Assembly (NCBI GenBank): GCA_025210525.1
Contig: JAOARP010000047.1
Location: 496,001 to 560,000 of the forward strand
Reading direction: 5' to 3'
DNA length: 64,000 bases
DNA from: Marinisporobacter sp.
Lineage (GTDB): Bacteria; Bacillota; Clostridia; Peptostreptococcales; Thermotaleaceae
This document shows, in pieces, positions 1-6,878 of this stretch. Under the pieces are notes generated by a model. The model made no database searches and had not been told where the DNA came from. It was given only the letters and a program-made list of their open reading frames with translations. Position 1 is the stretch's first letter. Every line of letters starts with the position of its first letter. The position numbers and the translations under genes are program-made.

Positions 1-125
1 CACACTATTTACACACCTTTCACGTTACACATTAATAGGAAGGGGGCCTTGCAATCAAGGAAAACCTAATTAGTAGTTGCATCCTTTAAAAAATCAAATT
101 ATAAACTTAGAGGAGGACTTTTTTA

Positions 126-1580
126 ATGGGACTTTTAAAAATTTCACCTGTTTTTGTAATGGCAGGACTTATGATTTCTGGTTTTGACGCATTACTGGCA
201 GCACCATTAGCTACTGTATACGCAGCAATTATTGCAATTATTACTGAGAGACTTAAATTTAATGAAATCGTTGACTGTGCAGTTGAAAACGTTAAAGAAA
301 TGCAACTAGTATTCTTTATCTTAATGGCAGCTTACGCTATGGCTGAAGCTTTCATGGCTACTGGTGTAGGAGCATCTATCATCAATGTTGCTCTAAGCCT
401 TGGTATGACTGCTAAAACAGTAGCAGTTACAGGATTTGTTGTTACCGCTGTTTTATCTGTTGCTACAGGTACTTCTTGGGGAACATTCGCAGCATGTGCA
501 CCAATCTTCTTATGGTTAAACCATATCGTTGGTGGAAACCTTTATATCACAACTGCAGCAATTGCAGGTGGAGCATGCTTTGGAGATAACATCGGACTTA
601 TTTCTGATACTACAGTAGTTAGTTCAGGTATTCAAAAGGTTGAGGTTATTCACAGAATTAGACACCAAGGTGTTTGGTCTGTTCTTTGTCTTGTTGTAGC
701 TGGAGCAATCATTTTCGGTTTAAGTATGGGATTACCAAGCACAGCTGGAAATGCAGCTGATGCAATCAATCAAATTCCTCAACAAGTATGGGATAACTTA
801 AATGAAGCTAGACCTTCAGCAGTTGCACTACTTAACCAAGTTAAAGAAGGAGTACCAACTTATATGATTATTCCTTTATTAGTAGTACTAGCTGTAGCTA
901 TTAAAGGATTACCAACTCTTGCTTGTTTAGGATTAGGTATTATTGTATCTTTAGTATTAGGTCTTGTAGCAGGTACAATTGAAAGTACTAGTGCATTCTT
1001 AGATCTTATGTACACAGGTTTTAGTGACGCTGGTGGTTGGGTTATTGTTATGATGATGTGGGTTGGTGCCTTTGGTGGAATCATGGGCAGAATCAAAGCA
1101 TTTGCTCCATTATCTAACTTTATCGCAAGCATCGTTACAAGTGTAAGACAACTTATGTTTGCAAATGGATTGCTTTCTATTATCGGAAATGCAGCTTTAT
1201 CTGATGAAATGGCTCAAATCGTTACAATCGGGCCTATCATCAAGAACTTAACAGATGAGAATGTAGAAGCTAGTGAAGAAGATATGTACAAACTTCGTTT
1301 AAGAAATGCAACTTTCGGAGATGCACTAGGTGTATTTGGTTCTCAGCTTATTCCATGGCACGTATATATTGGATTCTATGTAGGTATTGCTTCTGCAGTA
1401 TATCCACTACATGAATTCGTAGCAATGGATATTATCAAATACAACGTAATGGCTATGGTTGCTGTATCTTCTATCTTAATCTTAACATTAACTGGTTTAG
1501 ATAGAATGATTCCTTTATTTGGACTACCATCAGAGCCACAAGTAAAACTTAAAAAGCACGGAAAAGCAACTGCAAAATAA
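126..1580 (+). CDS. NhaC-family Na+/H+ antiporter
   Basis: The 484-residue protein is almost entirely hydrophobic, with about 11-12 predicted membrane segments, and carries the polar stretch GTSWGTFAACAP (about residues 118-129) followed by GGACFGDNIGLISDTTV, which is typical of the NhaC/ArsB-like antiporter group. Members exchange cytoplasmic protons or sodium across the cell membrane, and some relatives exchange amino or organic acids, so the exact substrate is inferred. The ATG is preceded by GAGGAGG at a good distance. The leader contains a small hairpin at 47-60 and could be part of a longer structured leader cut off by the window edge. It is a single-gene unit closed by a strong terminator. 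Confidence 0.8.
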   Translation: MGLLKISPVFVMAGLMISGFDALLAAPLATVYAAIIAIITERLKFNEIVDCAVENVKEMQLVFFILMAAYAMAEAFMATGVGASIINVALSLGMTAKTVAVTGFVVTAVLSVATGTSWGTFAACAPIFLWLNHIVGGNLYITTAAIAGGACFGDNIGLISDTTVVSSGIQKVEVIHRIRHQGVWSVLCLVVAGAIIFGLSMGLPSTAGNAADAINQIPQQVWDNLNEARPSAVALLNQVKEGVPTYMIIPLLVVLAVAIKGLPTLACLGLGIIVSLVLGLVAGTIESTSAFLDLMYTGFSDAGGWVIVMMMWVGAFGGIMGRIKAFAPLSNFIASIVTSVRQLMFANGLLSIIGNAALSDEMAQIVTIGPIIKNLTDENVEASEEDMYKLRLRNATFGDALGVFGSQLIPWHVYIGFYVGIASAVYPLHEFVAMDIIKYNVMAMVAVSSILILTLTGLDRMIPLFGLPSEPQVKLKKHGKATAK

Positions 1581-1591
1581 ATCACACACTT

Positions 1592-1623
1592 AAAAAGCAC
1601 CCTAAAATTGGGTGCTTTTTTTT
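1592..1623 (+). terminator. Intrinsic terminator after NhaC-type gene
   Basis: A perfect stem AGCACCC / GGGTGCT flanked by A-run and T-run lies 11 bases after the stop codon at 1580. Confidence 0.9.
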
Positions 1624-1644
1624 ATATTTTTTTCTCTTTTATAC

Positions 1645-1662
1645 TGTGAAAAGCTTTTCACA
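1645..1662. promoter_or_regulatory. 18-bp perfect palindrome, candidate operator
   Basis: TGTGAAAAGCTTTTCACA is a perfect 18-base palindrome in the 240-base gap upstream of the CPA2 antiporter gene. It has no T-tail, so it looks like a dimeric-repressor site rather than a terminator. The regulator is unknown. Confidence 0.4.
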
Positions 1663-1866
1663 AATGAAAGATGAAGGAATTCATAGCGTCATTGTATACA
1701 AGATACCAAAACTTCAATAACCAAAAAATTTGACGAAAAACAAAGGATTCTCCATATAAATAGAATTTTACTTATTACATAATTAGGAATAGTATATAGG
1801 TTAGGCGTAAAATTTGTAGCACGTTTTTACGTTCTCATAAAAATAAATCAAGCGAGGTGTTAGCTT

Positions 1867-3039
1867 ATGAATCCATTTATCAGTTTAGGTATTGCTCTTA
1901 TTGTAGGTATTTTATTTGGAAAGCTTATGAACAAATTTAAGGTTCCAGCTGTTGCTGGGTATATCATAGCAGGTCTTCTACTCGGAACGTCTGGTTTTAA
2001 TATTGTTAACGGTGAAATGATAGAAAAATTATCTTTTTTGAGTGATTTTGCTTTAGGGATTATTGCTTTTAACATAGGAAGCGAACTCCAACTATCTGTT
2101 ATTAAGAAATTAGGTAAATCTATATTTGTTATTGCAACGTGTGAAGCCTTAGCAGCATTTTTATTTGTAACTGCTATTACTTACTTATTAACTAAAAATA
2201 TATCTACTGCTTTAATCTTAGGAGCTGTATCTTCAGCTACTGCTCCAGCAGCAACCGTTATGGTTTTAAGAGAATATAACGCAAAAGGTCCTCTAACTAG
2301 TACTTTACTGGGGGTTGTTGCTATAGATGATGCCATTTGTTTGATGATTTATGCAATTGCATCTTCCATCGCAAAGGTATTCATTAAACATGAGACAGTT
2401 ACTATTTATAAGATTTTAGTTCATCCTATTATGGAAATCGTATTATCTATTTTAGCAGGGGCAGTCCTTGGTATTGTTTTAACCTATTTAGTAAGGATCT
2501 CTAAAAAAGAAGGAGAATTGCTTCCTTTTATTACAGGAATGATTATATTGCTTGTTGGTGTAGCTGCTAAATTTCATTTATCTCCACTCCTTTGTTCAAT
2601 GGCTTTAGGGATTGTTATTGCAAATATATCTTCTAATAGCAGAAGAGCATTTTCAAGCGTTGAAAGCTTTTCACCACCAATCATTGCAGCATTTTTCACA
2701 TTAGCAGGTGCAAGACTTGATATCTCTATGCTTCCTCATATAGGAATCATAGGAGTCTGTTATTTACTATTTAGAATCATCGGAAAAGTATTAGGTGCTT
2801 CTCTTGGAGGAATTATTTCTGATGCTCCTAAAGTAGTAAAAAAATATATTGGTTTTGGATTATTATCTCAAGTAGGGGTTGCTGTAGGTCTTGCAATTGT
2901 TGTAAATAGAGAATTTCCAGGTACCGAACTTGGATCTCTTGTCATCACCATTTTACTAGCAACAACTATTATTACAGAAATAGTAGGTCCATTAGCTACC
3001 AAAAATGCTATAATAAAGGCAGAAGAAGCACATTTATAA
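1867..3039 (+). CDS. CPA2-family cation:proton antiporter (KefB-like membrane domain)
   Basis: A 390-residue polytopic membrane protein with the fold signature of the Na+/H+ exchanger family: VPAVAGYIIAGLLLG near the N-terminus, a SSATAPAATVMVLREY stretch (about 121-136) followed by GVVAIDDAICLMIYA, where the conserved DD-type acidic pair would bind the transported cation, and a final GLLSQVGVAVGLA segment. It lacks the C-terminal RCK/TrkA-N nucleotide-binding domain of full KefB/KefC, so it is a membrane-domain-only antiporter. GAGGTG lies before the ATG. The next gene starts 21 bases downstream and encodes a PII-like protein, which suggests the antiporter is controlled by a separate small ligand-sensing subunit. 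The transported ion cannot be told from sequence. Confidence 0.85.
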   Translation: MNPFISLGIALIVGILFGKLMNKFKVPAVAGYIIAGLLLGTSGFNIVNGEMIEKLSFLSDFALGIIAFNIGSELQLSVIKKLGKSIFVIATCEALAAFLFVTAITYLLTKNISTALILGAVSSATAPAATVMVLREYNAKGPLTSTLLGVVAIDDAICLMIYAIASSIAKVFIKHETVTIYKILVHPIMEIVLSILAGAVLGIVLTYLVRISKKEGELLPFITGMIILLVGVAAKFHLSPLLCSMALGIVIANISSNSRRAFSSVESFSPPIIAAFFTLAGARLDISMLPHIGIIGVCYLLFRIIGKVLGASLGGIISDAPKVVKKYIGFGLLSQVGVAVGLAIVVNREFPGTELGSLVITILLATTIITEIVGPLATKNAIIKAEEAHL

Positions 3040-3060
3040 TTTTTAAAGGGGGGAAATAGG

Positions 3061-3429
3061 ATGTATGCCTTATTTCTTATATTAAATGAAATAGAAAAAA
3101 TAGATCAGATTCATAATATATTTTATGAAGTTGGTGTGGGTGCAACCACCATTGATAGTGTTGGAATGGGAAAAGTACTATTAGAACACCAAATAGATGT
3201 TCCCATATTTTCAAGCATTCGAAAACTTGTAGAAGGAAACAAACCTTATAACAAAACTATTATCAGTGTCATTAGAGAAGAAGATAAACTTAGGCAAACA
3301 GTTGACTTAATCAAGGAAGAATTAAATCATATTAATAAACCCGGTGTAGGATTTATGTTTGTTTTACCTGTATTAGAATGTTATGGCTCAAAGCATACAG
3401 GGTCTAAAATTGAAGAAATGAAAAAATAA
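3061..3429 (+). CDS. PII-like signalling protein, probable partner of the antiporter
   Basis: This 122-residue cytoplasmic protein opens with a beta strand MYALFLILN, has an amphipathic helix, a glycine-rich central loop, a second NKTIISVI strand with a following helix, and ends with a conserved GVGFMFVLPV strand. This beta-alpha-beta-beta-alpha-beta order is that of the ferredoxin-like PII/CutA superfamily. The canonical PII uridylylation tyrosine loop and the standard PII ATP motif are not recognisable, so it is PII-like rather than GlnB/GlnK. It lies 21 bases behind the CPA2 antiporter with its own GGGGGG-type ribosome site, and is probably co-transcribed. By analogy with other PII-like proteins next to transporters (SbtA/SbtB) it may bind a nucleotide and gate the carrier; that is inference. 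Confidence 0.6.
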   Translation: MYALFLILNEIEKIDQIHNIFYEVGVGATTIDSVGMGKVLLEHQIDVPIFSSIRKLVEGNKPYNKTIISVIREEDKLRQTVDLIKEELNHINKPGVGFMFVLPVLECYGSKHTGSKIEEMKK

Positions 3430-3458
3430 AACGGAGGCTTCCTCCATTTTATTTTTTT
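3423..3458. terminator. Bidirectional terminator between converging genes
   Basis: GGAGG / CCTCC with A-rich and T-rich flanks that extend the stem overlaps the stop codons of the PII-like gene and the converging amidase gene, so it can serve both strands. Confidence 0.75.
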
Positions 3459-4273
3459 CTTATTTCATATAAATCATTTCTTCTATGCTTTAGTAAAGGA
3501 AGTTCATTTCTAATCTTTTGTATCTTTTTAAAATCAACCTCTCCATAAATAATACATTCCTCGTCTTTTGCCTGACTAACTATTTTTCCCCATGGATCTA
3601 CAATGCTTGAATACCCATAAGCATGGTACGATGCATCTAAATTTCTGCAAGGAGAAGCAGCAACAAAGTATACTTGATTATCTAACGCTCTAGCTTTTAA
3701 TAAAATATCCCAATGGGCTGGTCCTGTTGTCATATTAAAAGCAGCTGGTACTATAATGATTTGCGCCCCTTCTAAAGCCATTAATCTCATTAATTCTGGA
3801 AATCTCATGTCATAGCATATGGCAACACCAATTTTACCATATTTTGTATCTACTACAGTAATAGACTCCCCATATCCTAATGTATCAGATTCCTTAAATT
3901 TTATTCCCCCTTCAACATCAATATCAAACAAATGAACTTTTCTATGTTTTCCAATCAGTTTTCCATCATCATCAAATATGTACGAAGTATTATAAATAGC
4001 ATCTCCATCCTTTTCAGGAATAGATCCTCCAACTATATATATACCTAATTTTTTTGCTAAATCCGCTAGCATATTTGTTGTCTTTCCAGGATAACTTTCC
4101 CCAAACAGTGGAAAATATTTATTTTCATAAGGACAATTAAACATCTCTGGAAGAACTACAAGATTGCTTCCATTTCTAGCAGCTTTACGAATCTTTTCTT
4201 CAGCGTGATTAATATTTTTATCTTTATCTTCTTCAACTTTCATTTGGCATATCCCTATCTTTAGACCTTTCAT
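3449..4273 (-). CDS. Carbon-nitrogen hydrolase (omega-amidase-type nitrilase family)
   Basis: The 274-residue protein carries the complete nitrilase-superfamily catalytic triad: Glu43 in VVLPEMFNCP, Lys112 in GKHRKVHLFD and Cys153 in GVAICYDMRFPE. Length and motifs fit the omega-amidase / Nit2-like branch, which hydrolyses alpha-ketoglutaramate or similar short amides in the cytoplasm. The family is promiscuous, so the substrate is not certain. The gene stands alone; a ten-base inverted repeat at 4321-4348 lies upstream in its promoter region. It converges on the PII-like gene with a shared terminator. Confidence 0.85.
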   Translation of the reverse strand: MKGLKIGICQMKVEEDKDKNINHAEEKIRKAARNGSNLVVLPEMFNCPYENKYFPLFGESYPGKTTNMLADLAKKLGIYIVGGSIPEKDGDAIYNTSYIFDDDGKLIGKHRKVHLFDIDVEGGIKFKESDTLGYGESITVVDTKYGKIGVAICYDMRFPELMRLMALEGAQIIIVPAAFNMTTGPAHWDILLKARALDNQVYFVAASPCRNLDASYHAYGYSSIVDPWGKIVSQAKDEECIIYGEVDFKKIQKIRNELPLLKHRRNDLYEIRKK

Positions 4274-4320
4274 TTTTTACGCTCCTTTCTTTTTTAACTT
4301 TCCCTTTTTTATATTATATA

Positions 4321-4348
4321 ATATAAACGGTTATTTATCCGTTTATAT
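4321..4348. promoter_or_regulatory. 10-bp inverted repeat upstream of the amidase gene
   Basis: ATATAAACGG and CCGTTTATAT form perfect arms around eight bases, 48-75 bases upstream of the amidase start at 4273. There is no T-tail, so a protein-binding operator is more likely than a terminator. Confidence 0.4.
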
Positions 4349-4360
4349 CCTTTTAGATAT

Positions 4361-4398
4361 AAAAAAATAGAACCTAAATTTAGGTTCTATTTTTTATC
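4361..4398. terminator. Terminator overlapping the end of the GGDEF-EAL gene
   Basis: A 26-base perfect palindrome centred at about 4378 is flanked by seven A bases on one side and a T-run on the other. It overlaps the stop codon of the minus-strand GGDEF-EAL gene. Confidence 0.85.
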
Positions 4399-6734
4399 AT
4401 CTTTTCAAATTCCTCGGCTGGTACAGGCTTGCTAAACAAATAGCCTTGTATATATTTACAATTTTCTTCTTTTAAAAATTCTAGCTGTTCTTCCGTCTCT
4501 ACACCCTCTGCAGTTACTTTCAAATTCAAACTATTCCCCATAGCAATAATTGTAGAAGCAATTTCTTGATCATTCTTATTTGAAATAATGTCTCTTACAA
4601 AGGATTGATCAATTTTTAAATTATCAATTGCAAATCTCTTTAAATAACTAAGAGACGAATAACCAGTTCCAAAATCATCCATTGCTATTTGTATATTCAT
4701 TTCTTTTAATTGGTTTAATACCTCAATCGTATGCTCTATATCCTCTACAGCAATACTTTCTGTAATCTCTAATTCTAAATATTGTGGATCTAATTTTGTT
4801 TCCTTTAGAATCTTTTTCACCACATCTATAAAATCAGGTTGTTGAAATTGACGAGCAGAAATGTTTACAGCTACAGCTACAGGTTCATATCCCTTCTCTT
4901 GCCATATCTTATTCTGTTTACAAGCTGTACGCAGTACCCATTCTCCTATAGATAAAATACATCCATTCTCTTCAGCTAATGGAATAAATGTGCCTGGAGA
5001 AATCATTCCCTTTTGGGAATGCTTCCATCTTATTAAAGCTTCCATTCCAATAGTCTTTCTAGTATCTGCCTCTACTTTAGGTTGATAATACACTAAAAGC
5101 TCTTCATTTCTCAATGCCTTATGTAAATCTTTATCTAAATCAAATTGCTCCATCAATTTTTCATTCATAGATGGTGTATAAAATTGATAATGATTCCCCC
5201 CTTGTTCCTTCACTCGATGGAGTGCCGCATCTCCATTCTTCAAGAGGGTTGTAGCATCTGTTCCATCATCAGGATAATAGGCTATTCCAATACTAGCTGT
5301 TGTATGAAATTCATTTCCATTTACTTCCCACGACTTATTCATTTCATATAATATTTCTTGTGCAATTTTAGAAGGGCTTTTATCCTTTGTAATTTCAGGT
5401 AAGAGTATGGTAAATTCTGCTCCTCCTATTCGAGAAACAACATCCTCTTCTTCTACACAATTCTTTAGTTTATCAGCAACTCCTCTTAATAACTGATCTC
5501 CTATATCGTGTCCAAAGGTATCATTAATATTTTTAAATCTATCTAGACCAACAACCATAATCGCAACTTCTTCTTCATTTCGTTTAGCATGGGATAATGC
5601 CAACTTCAATTGTTTATCAAAAAGACCTCTATTAGGTAAATCCGTTAGTGGATCATAATAAGTCATATACTGAATCATTTCCATCATTACATTAAAGCTT
5701 TTAGCAGCTCTTCCTATTTCATCTTTGGAATCAATTTCTGCTCGAACAGTTAAATCTCCTTTTGCTCCCTTTCTGAAAACTTCATCTAACTGAATGATAG
5801 GATTTGCTATCTTTCTAGCCATGATAAATCCTGCCATATTAGCTAGTATAATGCCTATTATTCCTATAAAAAATAACATTTCTGTAATTTTCCGAATGGG
5901 TTGCTTAATATATTGTATAGGTATTTTAGTGACAATTTTCCATCCATCTGTATTAGGTACCTCATAAAAATAATCTATACTAGGAATACCATCTTCCGTA
6001 TATATGTATCCTTTTGTATTTTCTAAAATCTTTAGTATTCTTCCTTTTCTTTGTATATCCTTTTTATCTAATCCATCTTTAATATTCACTTTCATAATTT
6101 TCTCATGCTCAGGATGAGTAATCACCAATCCATCTTTTGCTACTAGATAAGAATACGAATCTGGATGTTCTATTTTAAATTTTTTAATAAAATGATTCAA
6201 TTTTATTAAGTTTACATCAGCCCCCATAACCCCTATTGCTTCTCCTTTTTTATTCTTAATAGGAACAGCTACCACAACAACTTGATTTTCTGTTGATTTT
6301 GCAATTATAGGATTAGATACTACCGTTTTTCCTTTCATAGCAGCTTTAAAGTATTCTCTTTCCTCCACATTAGAACTATCCTTTGATAATAAATCTTTAT
6401 ACACGCCCGTTTGATCTGCAATAAAAAAAGTATCATATATGTCTAACTTATTATCTAGTTCTTTTTGCAAAAATGGCTGAATCTCTTCCCAATTCATTTC
6501 TTGCATAAGTGGAATATTTGCATATATTTCTATTTCTGCCTTTCGTTCTTCTAACCATGATCCAATCAATTCTGCATATAATGCTACACTATTTTCTTCA
6601 TGGTCTCCTAAAAGATCTTTTACAGTGTTAATAGACATATGTTCTGATATAACAATGATTAACGAAGCAATAGTTAAGCTCGCTACAAAAAACATTGCTA
6701 ATATTTTTGCTTTTATGCTTCTTTGAAATTTCAT
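4380..6734 (-). CDS. Membrane GGDEF-EAL protein with degenerate GGDEF; probable c-di-GMP phosphodiesterase
   Basis: Numbering uses a possible GTG start nine bases further upstream (6743, 787 residues); the ATG at 6734 has AAGGTG six bases before it and is preferred. Domains in order: membrane helix 12-32, extracellular dCache-type sensor about 35-285, second membrane helix 288-308, HAMP 308-360, GGDEF 362-525, EAL 535-785. The GGDEF signature is GGAEF (440-444), which lacks the metal-binding acidic third residue, so cyclase activity is doubtful. The EAL domain keeps EALIRW (568), NISARQF (627), Glu659, DDFGTGYSS (689), Lys710, TAEGVE (Glu746) and IQGYLFSKP, all key catalytic positions. It would sense a small external ligand and hydrolyse c-di-GMP, with the GGDEF domain possibly a GTP-binding regulator (inference). 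Confidence 0.88.
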   Translation of the reverse strand: MKFQRSIKAKILAMFFVASLTIASLIIVISEHMSINTVKDLLGDHEENSVALYAELIGSWLEERKAEIEIYANIPLMQEMNWEEIQPFLQKELDNKLDIYDTFFIADQTGVYKDLLSKDSSNVEEREYFKAAMKGKTVVSNPIIAKSTENQVVVVAVPIKNKKGEAIGVMGADVNLIKLNHFIKKFKIEHPDSYSYLVAKDGLVITHPEHEKIMKVNIKDGLDKKDIQRKGRILKILENTKGYIYTEDGIPSIDYFYEVPNTDGWKIVTKIPIQYIKQPIRKITEMLFFIGIIGIILANMAGFIMARKIANPIIQLDEVFRKGAKGDLTVRAEIDSKDEIGRAAKSFNVMMEMIQYMTYYDPLTDLPNRGLFDKQLKLALSHAKRNEEEVAIMVVGLDRFKNINDTFGHDIGDQLLRGVADKLKNCVEEEDVVSRIGGAEFTILLPEITKDKSPSKIAQEILYEMNKSWEVNGNEFHTTASIGIAYYPDDGTDATTLLKNGDAALHRVKEQGGNHYQFYTPSMNEKLMEQFDLDKDLHKALRNEELLVYYQPKVEADTRKTIGMEALIRWKHSQKGMISPGTFIPLAEENGCILSIGEWVLRTACKQNKIWQEKGYEPVAVAVNISARQFQQPDFIDVVKKILKETKLDPQYLELEITESIAVEDIEHTIEVLNQLKEMNIQIAMDDFGTGYSSLSYLKRFAIDNLKIDQSFVRDIISNKNDQEIASTIIAMGNSLNLKVTAEGVETEEQLEFLKEENCKYIQGYLFSKPVPAEEFEKMIKNRT

Positions 6735-6832
6735 ATTTTGCACCTTATCACCTGCAATTCTTTAAAGTTAAATAATGCTAGAACAATTATACGACTTTAT
6801 TGTATATATCTCAACAAAATTTCACTTTTTTA

Positions 6833-6872
6833 CAAAAAATAATAGTAAATCTATTTTCGACCTACTATTATT
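6833..6872 (-). terminator. Terminator of the MoxR/VWA operon
   Basis: AATAATAGTA (6838-6847) pairs perfectly with TACTATTATT (6863-6872). On the minus strand the stem is followed by six T bases, just beyond the stop of the last VWA gene at 6879. Confidence 0.8.
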
Positions 6873-6878
6873 TTTGTA

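Noticed and set aside
1-125. Possible riboswitch ahead of the NhaC-type gene
   Set aside because: Only a five-pair hairpin is visible and the upstream part lies outside the window; no known aptamer box is present.
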